A DNA stretch of 64,000 nucleotides, taken from the NCBI RefSeq assembly GCF_014297465.1, contig NZ_JACORT010000002.1, positions 248,001 through 312,000 on the forward strand. The letters are read 5' to 3'. The position numbers and the translations under genes are program-made. Shown here piece by piece: positions 7,070 through 15,649 of the stretch (positions are counted from its first letter, which is position 1; each line of letters begins with the position of its first letter). The stretch is from Ramlibacter cellulosilyticus (GTDB taxonomy: Bacteria > Pseudomonadota > Gammaproteobacteria > Burkholderiales > Burkholderiaceae_C). The notes beneath the pieces were generated by a model. That model searched no databases, was not told the DNA's origin, and saw nothing but the letters and a program-made list of their open reading frames with translations.

Positions 7070-9469
7070 ATGCATCACCCAAGAAACAAGGCGTCCCTCG
7101 CCCGCTTCGCCCTGAGCCCCATCGCGCTGGTGGCCGCCTCGCTGCTGCAGCCGGCGGGCGTCTTCGCCCAGGCCGCGGCCGAGACTTCGCCGCGCCTCCA
7201 GCCGTCGCCCGCGCTGCGCGACACCACGACGCCCCAGGACGGCGCGCAGCTTCCGACCTTCGTGGAAGGCGACCGCATCCAGGGCCGCCCCGACCTCGAG
7301 ACCGTGGTGGAAGGCAATGCGGAGTTGCGCCGCGGCGACACCGTGATCCGCGCGCGCCGCCTCGAATACAACCAGGCAACCGACAAGGCGCGGGCCGAGG
7401 GCGACGTCTACATCAACAAGGCGGGCAACACCTTCGAAGGCCCGCTGCTGGAGCTGGAGGTCGACGCCTTCCACGGCTTCTTCAACCAGCCGCGCTACCG
7501 CTTCCTGCAGAACGACGCCTACGGCGAGGCGGACCGCGTGGATTTCATCGACGCCGACCGCGCCGTGATCCGCAACGCGTCGTACACGACCTGCCAGCGC
7601 CACCCGGGCCCGAGCTGGATGCCGGACTGGATCCTGCGCGCCGCCTCCATCAGCCTGGACCAGGAGGAGGAAGTCGGGCACGCGGAAGGCGCGGTGCTGC
7701 GCTTCAAGGGCGTGCCCATCCTGCCGGTGCCGGCCATCAGCTTCCCGCTCAGCGACAAGCGCAAGTCGGGCGTGCTGCCGCCCACCATCGGCCTCGACAA
7801 CCGCAGCGGCCTGGAACTCACCCTTCCTTACTACTGGAACATCGCGCCCAACCGCGACGCGACGCTGTACCCGACGATCATGACCCGCCGCGGCATCGAC
7901 CTCGCGGGCGAGTTCCGCTACCTGGAGCCGAGCTACAGCGGCATGGCGCGCGGGCACTACCTGCCCGGCGACCGCCTGCGCGACCACGAGGACCGCTGGG
8001 GCTTCACGGCGCAGCACAACCAGGGCCTGAACCTGCCGGTGCTGGGGACCTCGGCGCTCAACCTGAACCTCAACCGCGTCAGCGACGACAACTACTGGCG
8101 CGACTTCTCGCGCAGCTCCGCATCGCTCACGCAGCGGCTGCTGGTCAACGAAGGCACGCTGGCCTGGGGCTGGGCGGGCATCAACTTCAACGGGCGCGTG
8201 CAGAAGTGGCAGACGCTGCAGGACCCCGACGCGCCCATCGTGCCGCCGTACGACCGCGCGCCGCAGCTCACCGGCCGCTGGTCGCGCACCGATGTCTGGG
8301 GCGGCCTGGACACCTACGTCGAAGGCGACTACACGCACTTCACGCACAGCATCGACGCGCTGGTGCGCAACGCCTTCCCCACCACGCCGGAAGTGAACCA
8401 GCCGGACGGGCAGCGCAGCTACCTCGTCGCGCAGGTGAGCCGGCCCTGGCAGGCGCCGGGCTGGTTCGTGATCCCGAAGGCGCAGGTGCATTCGCGCTAC
8501 TACGCGTTCGACGCGCCGCTTGCCACCGGCCAGAACACGGCCGCCGTCACGGTGCCCACCTTCAGCCTGGACAGCGGCCTGGTGCTGGAACGCGAGACCA
8601 ATCTCTTCGGCCGCGGCTTCGTGCAGACGCTGGAGCCGCGCGCCTTCTACGTGTACACCCCGTTCCGTGACCAGAACCGGCTGCCGACGTACGACTCCGC
8701 GCAGGTGGACTTCAACTTCGCGACGATCTACACCGAGAACCAGTACGGCGGGCACGACCGCATCGCGGACAACAACCTGCTCACGCTGGGCGTGAACACC
8801 CGCTTCCTCGACCCGGCCACGGGGGCGGAGGCGGCGAAGTTCGGCATCGCGCAGCGCATCCGGTTCTCGGACCAGGACGTGGTGCTGCCGGGGCAGCAGC
8901 CCGTGAGCGAGCGCCTCTCGGACGTGCTGTTCGGCGCGTCGGTGAGCTTCCTGCCGAAGTGGAGCGCCGACGGCCTGCTGCAATACAACTACAAGTCCAG
9001 CCAGTCCATCCGCTCCACCTTCGGCGTGCGCTACAACCCGGGCAATTACCGCGTGATCTCCGCGGCGTACCGGCGCCAGCAGGGCCTGAGCGAGCAGATC
9101 GACGTGGGCTGGCAATGGCCGCTGAACGACCTCTGGGGCGACAAGGGCCAGAACCTCGGCCCCGGGGCCGGCGAGGGCGAAGGCCGCTGGTACAGCGTCG
9201 GGCGCCTGAACTACAGCCTGAAGGACAGCCGCCTCGTGGATGGCATCATCGGCCTGGAATACGATGGCGGCTGCTGGATCGGCCGCGTCGTGCTGGAGCG
9301 GATGCAGGCCGGCAGCGACGTCAACAAGCGCGTGCTGTTCCAGCTGGAGTTCGTGGGCTTCAGCAAGCTGGGTTCCAACGCGCTGCAGACGCTCAAGCAG
9401 AATATCCCCCGCTACCAGTTCCTGCGCGAGCGCGTGACGACGCCGAGCCGGTTCAGCAATTACGACTAG
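7070..9469 (+). CDS. lptD: LPS assembly outer membrane protein LptD
   Basis: A 799-residue outer-membrane beta-barrel that inserts lipopolysaccharide into the outer leaflet together with LptE. A signal peptide covers about residues 1-34. The periplasmic OstA/LptA-like jellyroll lies around 65-180 (EGNAELRRGDTVIRARRLEY), and the LptD C-terminal barrel follows to the end. Only two cysteines occur in the whole protein, C175 and C735, where E. coli has four; they would form a single domain-bridging disulfide. It leads the lptD-surA-rsmA operon, 12 bp before surA. Confidence 0.96.
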   Translation: MHHPRNKASLARFALSPIALVAASLLQPAGVFAQAAAETSPRLQPSPALRDTTTPQDGAQLPTFVEGDRIQGRPDLETVVEGNAELRRGDTVIRARRLEYNQATDKARAEGDVYINKAGNTFEGPLLELEVDAFHGFFNQPRYRFLQNDAYGEADRVDFIDADRAVIRNASYTTCQRHPGPSWMPDWILRAASISLDQEEEVGHAEGAVLRFKGVPILPVPAISFPLSDKRKSGVLPPTIGLDNRSGLELTLPYYWNIAPNRDATLYPTIMTRRGIDLAGEFRYLEPSYSGMARGHYLPGDRLRDHEDRWGFTAQHNQGLNLPVLGTSALNLNLNRVSDDNYWRDFSRSSASLTQRLLVNEGTLAWGWAGINFNGRVQKWQTLQDPDAPIVPPYDRAPQLTGRWSRTDVWGGLDTYVEGDYTHFTHSIDALVRNAFPTTPEVNQPDGQRSYLVAQVSRPWQAPGWFVIPKAQVHSRYYAFDAPLATGQNTAAVTVPTFSLDSGLVLERETNLFGRGFVQTLEPRAFYVYTPFRDQNRLPTYDSAQVDFNFATIYTENQYGGHDRIADNNLLTLGVNTRFLDPATGAEAAKFGIAQRIRFSDQDVVLPGQQPVSERLSDVLFGASVSFLPKWSADGLLQYNYKSSQSIRSTFGVRYNPGNYRVISAAYRRQQGLSEQIDVGWQWPLNDLWGDKGQNLGPGAGEGEGRWYSVGRLNYSLKDSRLVDGIIGLEYDGGCWIGRVVLERMQAGSDVNKRVLFQLEFVGFSKLGSNALQTLKQNIPRYQFLRERVTTPSRFSNYD

Positions 9470-9481
9470 AGTGCAAGCACG

Positions 9482-10846
9482 ATGATTCCTCGATCCCTGG
9501 CGCTGGGCTGCGCCCTCCTCGCCTCCGCCCTGGCCTGGCCGGCCGCGGCGCAAGGCCTGCGCGCCTCGCCGGAGCTCGGCGCGCGCACGGCCCCCCGGGC
9601 GGATGCCGGCCCGCTGCCCGCGGACTACATCGTGGCGGTGGTGAACTCCGAGCCGATCACCAACAACGAAGTGCGCCGGCGCATGGTGCGCTACGAGCAG
9701 CAGCTCGCCGCGCAGGGTTCGCCGATGCCGCCGCGCTCGCAGCTGGCGCGCGAAGTGGTGGAGCGCCTGATCACCGAGAAGGCGCAGCTGCAGCTCGCGC
9801 GGGACACCGGCGTGCGCGCGGACGACGCGGTGGTGGACCAGGCCGAAGCCTCGGTGGCGCGCCAGAACGGCGTGAGCGTGCAGGAACTGCGCCGCCGCCT
9901 GCAGGCCGACGGCATGGTGCTGTCGCAGTTCCGCGAGGACCTGCGCAACCAGATCCTGCTGCAGCGTCTGCGCGACCGCGAGCTGCAGGCGCGCGTGAAG
10001 ATCACCGAACTGGACATCGACCAGTACCTGCGCGAGCAGGGGCCTTCGGGCGACCCCGCGCTCACCGAGATCAACATCGCGCACATCCTCGTGGGCGTGC
10101 CCGAAGGCGCGACCGAGCAGCAGGTGGCGCAGGCCCAGGCCAAGGCGAACCAGCTGCTGCAGCGCGCCCGCGGCGGCGAGGACTTCGGCAAGCTGGCGCG
10201 GGAGAACTCCGACGCCGGTGGCGCCGCGCAGAACGCGGGCGTGATCGGCGCGCGCACGGCCGACCGGCTGCCGCCGCTCTTCGTGGACGCCGTGCGCGAC
10301 CTGCCCGAAGGCGGCATCAGCAACGTGGTGCGTTCCGCCGCGGGCTTCCACATCGTCAAGCTGCTGGAGCGGCGCGAGATGGGCAAGACCGGCATCGCGG
10401 TCACCCAGACCCATGCGCGCCACATCCTGCTGCGCCCCAGCGCGCAGATGACGGAAGCGCAGGCCCGCCAGCGCCTGGCGGACATCAAGCGCCGCGTCCA
10501 GGCGGGGCAGGCCGATTTCGCGGCGGTGGCGCGCGAGAGCTCGCAGGACGCGAGCGCGCGCAATGGCGGCGACCTGGGCTGGGCGAGCCCCGGCATGTTC
10601 GTGCCCGAGTTCGAGGAAGTGCTGGACGCGCTGCAGCCCGGGCAGATCGCCGACCCCATCACCACGCGTTTCGGCGTGCACCTGATCCAGCTGCTGGAGC
10701 GGCGCCAGTCGCAGCTCAACCCGAAGGAGCAGCGCGAGGTGGTGCGCAACCTGCTGCGCGAGAAGAAGATGGACGAGGCCTACGTGCGCTGGGCGCAGGA
10801 GGTGCGCGGCCGCGCGTACGTGGAGCTGCGCGAGCCGCCGCAGTAG
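9482..10846 (+). CDS. surA: Periplasmic chaperone/peptidyl-prolyl isomerase SurA
   Basis: A 454-residue outer-membrane-protein chaperone that escorts barrel proteins, including LptD, across the periplasm. It has a signal peptide ending near AAAQG, a SurA N-terminal domain (about 45-170) and two parvulin domains. The first begins [15 protein letters not shown], the second [13 protein letters not shown] with GGDLGW and [10 protein letters not shown]. Both domains keep the parvulin core. Gene order after lptD is conserved across proteobacteria. Confidence 0.96.
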   Translation: MIPRSLALGCALLASALAWPAAAQGLRASPELGARTAPRADAGPLPADYIVAVVNSEPITNNEVRRRMVRYEQQLAAQGSPMPPRSQLAREVVERLITEKAQLQLARDTGVRADDAVVDQAEASVARQNGVSVQELRRRLQADGMVLSQFREDLRNQILLQRLRDRELQARVKITELDIDQYLREQGPSGDPALTEINIAHILVGVPEGATEQQVAQAQAKANQLLQRARGGEDFGKLARENSDAGGAAQNAGVIGARTADRLPPLFVDAVRDLPEGGISNVVRSAAGFHIVKLLERREMGKTGIAVTQTHARHILLRPSAQMTEAQARQRLADIKRRVQAGQADFAAVARESSQDASARNGGDLGWASPGMFVPEFEEVLDALQPGQIADPITTRFGVHLIQLLERRQSQLNPKEQREVVRNLLREKKMDEAYVRWAQEVRGRAYVELREPPQ

Positions 10847-10856
10847 GGCGGCCGGC

Positions 10857-11636
10857 ATGAAGCACGTCGCGCGCAAGCGCTTCGGCCAGCACTTCCTGGC
10901 CGACCAGTCCGTGATCGACGGCATCGTGCGCGAGATCGCGCCGCGGCCGGGCCAGGCGATGGTGGAGATCGGCCCCGGCCTCGCCGCGCTCACGCAGCCG
11001 CTGGTGGAGCGCGTGGGCCAGCTCACGGTGGTGGAACTCGATCGCGACCTCGCGGCGAGGCTGCGGCAGCATCCGCAGCTGAAGGTCGTCGAGTCGGACG
11101 TGCTGAAGGTGGACTTCACCGCGCTGGCCGCGGAGATCGGTGCGCCCAGGCTGCGCGTGGTGGGCAACCTGCCGTACAACATCTCCAGCCCCATCCTGTT
11201 CCACCTGCTGGAGCACGTGGCGGTGGTGGAAGACCAGCACTTCATGCTGCAGAAGGAAGTGGTCGACCGCATGGTCGCCGCGCCGGCGACGGCGGACTAC
11301 GGGCGCCTGTCGGTGATGCTGCAGTGGCGCTACGCGATGGAAAGCGTGCTGGTCGTCCCGCCCGAAGCCTTCGACCCGCCCCCCAAGGTCGACAGCGCCG
11401 TGGTCCGCATGGTGCCGTGGGAGCAGCCCGTGGTGGTGGACGTGGGCTTGCTGGAAGAACTGGTGCAGGTGGCCTTCAGCCAGCGGCGCAAGCTGCTGCG
11501 CCACACGCTGGGCAAGTGGCTGGAGCAGAAGGGGTTCGCGGGGGAGTTCGACGTGCAGCGGCGCGCGGAGGAAGTGCCGGTGGCGGAGTACCTGGCACTG
11601 TGCGTGGAGGTGATGCGGGACAACGCGGGGTTTTGA
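10857..11636 (+). CDS. rsmA: 16S rRNA (adenine-1518/1519-N6)-dimethyltransferase RsmA (KsgA)
   Basis: A 259-residue AdoMet-dependent enzyme that dimethylates two adenines near the 3' end of 16S rRNA. It begins [20 protein letters not shown]. The AdoMet loop is [11 protein letters not shown], and the catalytic motif is [12 protein letters not shown]. It starts 10 bases after surA stops; pdxA, which separates the two in E. coli, is absent. The operon ends at repeat A2 and the terminator at 11781. Confidence 0.96.
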   Translation: MKHVARKRFGQHFLADQSVIDGIVREIAPRPGQAMVEIGPGLAALTQPLVERVGQLTVVELDRDLAARLRQHPQLKVVESDVLKVDFTALAAEIGAPRLRVVGNLPYNISSPILFHLLEHVAVVEDQHFMLQKEVVDRMVAAPATADYGRLSVMLQWRYAMESVLVVPPEAFDPPPKVDSAVVRMVPWEQPVVVDVGLLEELVQVAFSQRRKLLRHTLGKWLEQKGFAGEFDVQRRAEEVPVAEYLALCVEVMRDNAGF

Positions 11637-11643
11637 GGTGGAA

Positions 11644-11775
11644 CGGTGGGGTTCGCTGGCGCTCACCTTCCGCGGCTTCGCCGCGCCACCCTACAAATGC
11701 GGGCACGGGATTGGGCGCGGTCTGTAGGGTGGCGGCGCGCCAGCGCCGGAAGGTGAGCGCCAGCGAACCCCACCG
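11644..11775. repeat. Dispersed palindromic repeat, family A, copy 2
   Basis: The left arm CGGTGGGGTTCGCTGGCGCT to CCACCCTAC (11694) and the right arm GTAGGGTGGC (11724) to CGAACCCCACCG form an inverted pair closely matching copy 1. It sits between convergent rsmA and the barstar-like gene, directly before a terminator. Confidence 0.88.
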
Positions 11776-11780
11776 CAAAG

Positions 11781-11807
11781 AAAAAGCCGGGCAACGCCCG
11801 GCTTTTT
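11781..11807. terminator. Bidirectional intrinsic terminator between rsmA and the barstar-like gene
   Basis: A perfect stem AAAAAGCCGGGC - AAC - GCCCGGCTTTTT. The A-run on one side and the T-run on the other make it work for both converging transcripts. Confidence 0.92.
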
Positions 11808-11822
11808 CGTGGTGCGACCCGC

Positions 11823-12428
11823 TTACGCCGCCGCCAGCCAATACCCCGCATTGAACGGGCTGCTCATGCGCAGCGCCAGCGGGCTCACGTCCAGGATCTT
11901 GTCCGTGGGCATCTTCTCGCCGTCGTTCGCCACCGGCTGCTGCACCGGGGCGGCCTGGCCTTCGGCCTTGTCGGCACCGGCCTGCGCGGAACGCGCGACC
12001 GCGAAGGAGTAGAAGCAGCGGAAGGGCACCTTGCGGTCCGCCCAGTAGTCGGCGGTGTCGCGGAAGATGTCCAGCAGCTGCTCGCGCGCTTCCTTGTCGA
12101 ACTTGCCGTTGGCCGGGATGTGCTCCAGGACCACGATGAAACCGGGCTGCGGGCCCGATTTGTGCAGGGGGTCCGTCATGCAGTCGTACAGCGCGTCGAA
12201 GTTCTTGCCGAAGTGCGCCGGGAAGGTGAACTGCTGGGCGATCATGTCCAGCACGTCCTGCTTGCTCTGCGCCGTCGCCAGGTTGGCATAGAGGAAGTGG
12301 TGGCCCAGTTGCGTGGCAGTGTCCTGCAGGTCCTGCACCCGGTAGGCGCGGATCGACTGCACGATGTTGCTGCGCACGCCCTTGAGCGGCGTCTGGGATA
12401 CATCAGGACGAACGTCTCGTTGGTCCAT
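11823..12428 (-). CDS. Barstar family ribonuclease inhibitor
   Basis: A barstar-fold protein, predicted cytoplasmic inhibitor of the RNase encoded just upstream. The barstar core is clear: FPAHFGKNFDALYDCMTDP and the following GFIVVLEHIP. After the core there is a roughly 60-residue low-complexity tail that classical barstar (about 90 residues) lacks. I chose MDQRDVRPD at 12428 (201 residues). An in-frame ATG at 12470 would add 14 residues (MKRDLFLTREKETE) and lies only 7 bases after the RNase stop. Neither start has a strong ribosome binding site; translational coupling to the RNase is likely. Confidence 0.82.
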   Translation of the reverse strand: MDQRDVRPDVSQTPLKGVRSNIVQSIRAYRVQDLQDTATQLGHHFLYANLATAQSKQDVLDMIAQQFTFPAHFGKNFDALYDCMTDPLHKSGPQPGFIVVLEHIPANGKFDKEAREQLLDIFRDTADYWADRKVPFRCFYSFAVARSAQAGADKAEGQAAPVQQPVANDGEKMPTDKILDVSPLALRMSSPFNAGYWLAAA

Positions 12429-12477
12429 TTCCGTTTCTTTCTCTCTGGTCAAAAACAGGTCCCGCTTCATTTGGGGT

Positions 12478-12891
12478 TCACTCGACGATCTTGCGAAAAC
12501 TGGCGTAGTGGTCAGCGGTGTAATAGCAGGCGTGCGGCGTCCGTTGCGGGCCTCCGCACACGATGCGCCGGGCGCCCCGGTCGCGCGATCCAGGCGTCTT
12601 CACGGTGTATTCGCGGTAGTAGCCGCGCTTCTCGATCGGGAGCAGCCGCTCCCGGTTGCCGAACACCGCGCCGTCCTTGTCGTACGGGAACGGTCCGCCC
12701 TGGCGGATCAGTTCGTAGGTCTCCCGTCCGTGGCTCGGCAGCTGGGTGACATGCACCGTCGCCGCAGCCGCCACGCCGGCTTCCGCCGGCCGGCCCTTCC
12801 AGTCCCAGGCTTGCGCCAGGGGAGCGCCGCTGATCGCGACGGCAGTCAAGAGGCTAGTCAGCGCTAACTTGACTGCCGCGAAACGGGCCAT
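12478..12891 (-). CDS. Secreted guanyl-specific ribonuclease (barnase/RNase Sa family)
   Basis: A 137-residue precursor with a signal peptide (cleavage likely after PLAQA, residue 28) and a ribonuclease N1/T1 domain. By alignment to RNase Sa from memory, the catalytic set is intact: E94 in YREYTV, R105 and R109 in SRDRGARRIV, and H128 in YTADHYASF. It would cleave RNA after guanosine outside the cytoplasm. The start at 12891 is preferred because AGAAGG lies just upstream; another in-frame ATG at 12918 adds 9 residues. The downstream barstar-like gene is the expected partner. Confidence 0.88.
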   Translation of the reverse strand: MARFAAVKLALTSLLTAVAISGAPLAQAWDWKGRPAEAGVAAAATVHVTQLPSHGRETYELIRQGGPFPYDKDGAVFGNRERLLPIEKRGYYREYTVKTPGSRDRGARRIVCGGPQRTPHACYYTADHYASFRKIVE

Positions 12892-13022
12892 GGACGGACC
12901 TTCTTGGGAGATCTTCAAGGGACGCCGCCCGGTTCCCGTCAGGGTCCCGGACTTCCTTCATCCCCGGGTAAACCCGGAAACTTCAAGGCCGGTAGTGTGA
13001 CAGTTGCGGCGTCGCAGCGCAA

Positions 13023-13050
13023 GCCGCCGCCCAATTTTTGGGCAGGCGGC
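13023..13050. terminator. GC-rich hairpin downstream of the malic enzyme gene
   Basis: The stem GCCGCC-GCCCAA / TTGGGC-GGCGGC has a one-base bulge and a TTT loop, and lies 60 bases past the leftward malic enzyme stop. No T-tract follows on either strand, so it may slow or process transcripts rather than terminate cleanly. The rest of 12892-13109 shows nothing else I can support. Confidence 0.4.
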
Positions 13051-13109
13051 ATGGCCTTTGGCGACCGGCGGCGTAATCAGTAAGTTAGCGCCGGCTCTCC
13101 TGCCGGACC

Positions 13110-15419
13110 TTAACGGGCCGCGTTCGCGTCCGCGACCGTCAGGGCCGCCATGTTCACGAGGCGCCGGACGGTGGTGCTGGCCGTCAGGATGTGCACCGGC
13201 TTGGCCGCGCCCAGGAGCACGGGCCCGACGGCGATGTTGCCGCCCGCCGCCGTCTTGAGCAGGTTGTAGGAAATGTTGGCTGCGTCGATGTTCGGCAGCA
13301 CCAGCAGGTTGGCGTCGCCGGCCAGCGTGCTGTGCGGCATGAGCTTGGCGCGCGCCTGCCCGTCCAGCGCCACGTCGCCATGCATCTCGCCGTCCACTTC
13401 CAGCCAGGGCGCCTGGTCGCGCAGCAGCTCGAGCACCTCGCGCATCTTCACCGCGCTGGGCTGGTTGCTGCTGCCGAAGTTGGAATGGCTCAGCAGCGCG
13501 GCCTTGGGCTTGAGGCCGAAGCGCAGCATCTCCTCCGCCGCCATGACCGTGATCTCGGCCAGCTGTTCCGCCGTCGGGTCGTAGTTGACGTGCGTGTCGA
13601 CCAGGAAGACCTGGCGGTTCGGCAGCATCAGCCCATTCATGGCCGCGTAGACCTTGCAGCCCGGGCGCTTGCCGATCACCTGGTCGATGTAGCGCAGGTG
13701 GATGTCGGTGGTGCCCCAGGTCCCGCAGATCATGCCGTCGACCTGGTCCTTCGCCAGCAGCATGGCGCCGATGAGGGTCAGGCGCCGGCGCATCTCGATC
13801 TTGGCCATCTGCACCGTGACGCCCTTGCGGTCCGTCATGCGGTGATAGGTCTGCCAGAAGTCGCGGTAGCGCTCGTCGTAGTCGGTGTTGACGACGTCGT
13901 AGTCGCGGCCTTCCTGCAGGCGCAGGCCGAACTTCTCGATGCGCTCGGCGATGACCTTCGGGCGGCCGATCAGCGTCGGGCGGGCCACGCTTTCGTCGCT
14001 GACGATCTGGGCGGCGCGCAGCACGCGCTCTTCCTCGCCCTCGCAGAAGGCCACGCGCTTCTTCGCGGCCGTCTTGGCCAGCGCGAAGATCGGCTTCATC
14101 GTGGTCCCCGACGCGTAGACGAAGCTCTGCAGCTTCTCGCGGTACGCGTCCATGTCGGTGATCGGGCGCAGGGCCACGCCGCTGTCCGCCGCCGCCTTGG
14201 CCACGGCCGGCGCGATCTTGATCATCAGCCGCGGGTCGAAAGGCTTGGGGATCAGGTACTCGGGGCCGAAGGACAGCTGCTGGCCCGCATAGGCCGCCGC
14301 CACCACTTCGCTCTGCTCCGCCTGGGCCAGTTCGGCCAGGGCGTACACCGCGGCGATCTCCATCTCGATGGTGATCGTCGTCGCGCCGGAGTCCAGCGCG
14401 CCGCGGAAGATGTAGGGGAACACCAGGACGTTGTTGACCTGGTTGGGATAGTCGGTGCGGCCGGTGGCGATGATGCAGTCGGGGCGCGCCGCCTTGGCGT
14501 CTTCCGGGTTGATCTCGGGATTCGGGTTGGCCAGGGCGAGGATGAGCGGATGGGCCGCCATCTTCTTGACCATCTCCGGCTTCAGCACGCCGCCGGCGGA
14601 CAGGCCCAGGAACACGTCGGCGTCCTCGATCACCTCGGTGAGCGTGCGCGCCTTGGTCTCCTGCGCGAACTGCTCCTTGTCCGGGTCCATCAGCTCCTTG
14701 CGGCCCTTCCAGACCACGCCGGCCAGGTCCGTCACGAAGATGTTCTCGCGCGGCACGCCCAGCTTCACCAGCAGGCCCAGGCAGGCCAGCGCCGCGGCGC
14801 CCGCGCCGGAAGTGACCAGCTTGACCTGCTTCAGGTCCTTGCCGACGACCTTGAGGCCGTTGATGATCGCCGCGGCGACGGTGATGGCCGTGCCGTGCTG
14901 GTCGTCGTGGAAGACCGGGATCTTCATGCGCTCGCGCAGCTTGCGCTCCACGTAGAAGCAGTCCGGCGCCTTGATGTCTTCCAGGTTGATGCCGCCGAAG
15001 GTGGGCTCCAGCGCGGCGATGACGTCCACCAGCTTGTCGAGGTTCTCCTTCTCGGCGATCTCGATGTCGAACACGTCGATGCCGGCGAACTTCTTGAACA
15101 GGACGCCCTTGCCTTCCATCACCGGCTTGGCGGCCAGCGGGCCGATGTCGCCCAGGCCCAGGACGGCGGTGCCGTTGGTGATCACGGCCACCAGGTTGCC
15201 GCGCGCGGTGTAGCGGAAGGCGGCGGTGGGATCCTTGACGATCTCCTCGCAAGGCGCGGCCACGCCGGGCGAATAGGCCAGCGCGAGGTCGTGCTGGTTG
15301 ATAAGCTGCTTGGTCGCGGCGATCTGGACCTTGCCGGGGGTGGGATGCTCGTGGTACTCGAGGGCGGCCTGGCGCAGCTGGGCGCGCTTGTCGGTCTTCG
15401 CCGGGGAGGAATCGGACAT
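13110..15419 (-). CDS. maeB: NADP-dependent malic enzyme with C-terminal phosphotransacetylase-like domain
   Basis: A 769-residue MaeB-type enzyme converting malate to pyruvate and CO2. The N-terminal malic domain carries [13 protein letters not shown] and [11 protein letters not shown], then the cofactor-binding domain has [15 protein letters not shown]. Residues from about 440 form a phosphate acetyl/butyryl transferase-like domain ([19 protein letters not shown]), which in MaeB proteins is regulatory, responding to acetyl-CoA, rather than catalytic. The ATG at 15419 has GGGGAGGAA upstream. It diverges from the glutamate dehydrogenase gene across 230 bp. MaeB is inferred from the fusion; NADP preference is a family assumption. 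Confidence 0.93.
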   Translation of the reverse strand: MSDSSPAKTDKRAQLRQAALEYHEHPTPGKVQIAATKQLINQHDLALAYSPGVAAPCEEIVKDPTAAFRYTARGNLVAVITNGTAVLGLGDIGPLAAKPVMEGKGVLFKKFAGIDVFDIEIAEKENLDKLVDVIAALEPTFGGINLEDIKAPDCFYVERKLRERMKIPVFHDDQHGTAITVAAAIINGLKVVGKDLKQVKLVTSGAGAAALACLGLLVKLGVPRENIFVTDLAGVVWKGRKELMDPDKEQFAQETKARTLTEVIEDADVFLGLSAGGVLKPEMVKKMAAHPLILALANPNPEINPEDAKAARPDCIIATGRTDYPNQVNNVLVFPYIFRGALDSGATTITIEMEIAAVYALAELAQAEQSEVVAAAYAGQQLSFGPEYLIPKPFDPRLMIKIAPAVAKAAADSGVALRPITDMDAYREKLQSFVYASGTTMKPIFALAKTAAKKRVAFCEGEEERVLRAAQIVSDESVARPTLIGRPKVIAERIEKFGLRLQEGRDYDVVNTDYDERYRDFWQTYHRMTDRKGVTVQMAKIEMRRRLTLIGAMLLAKDQVDGMICGTWGTTDIHLRYIDQVIGKRPGCKVYAAMNGLMLPNRQVFLVDTHVNYDPTAEQLAEITVMAAEEMLRFGLKPKAALLSHSNFGSSNQPSAVKMREVLELLRDQAPWLEVDGEMHGDVALDGQARAKLMPHSTLAGDANLLVLPNIDAANISYNLLKTAAGGNIAVGPVLLGAAKPVHILTASTTVRRLVNMAALTVADANAAR

Positions 15420-15649
15420 GAATGCGGTCTCCTGGGCGCGGTAGGACTGCTGGCGCGCCTTCTTTCGGGGAAGGGCATTGTAGACCTCCCTCCCTCCAGC
15501 GGTCCGTGCAAACCCTAGCCCGTGCTTTTGCGTATGCGGCGGCCCCGGGCCATGCGGGAATTGCATACCCTGCCCGGCAAAGGGCATTGGCATTGACCGG
15601 AGCGGACTCGTACAGTGGCCCGCAGCGTCCAGCCCAGGAGAACGACGAC

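Noticed and set aside
7019..11272. A 1417-codon open frame antisense to lptD, surA and rsmA
   Set aside because: High GC leaves stops rare on the opposite strand; the translation is His/Arg/Ala-rich with no domain, and the sense genes are unmistakable.
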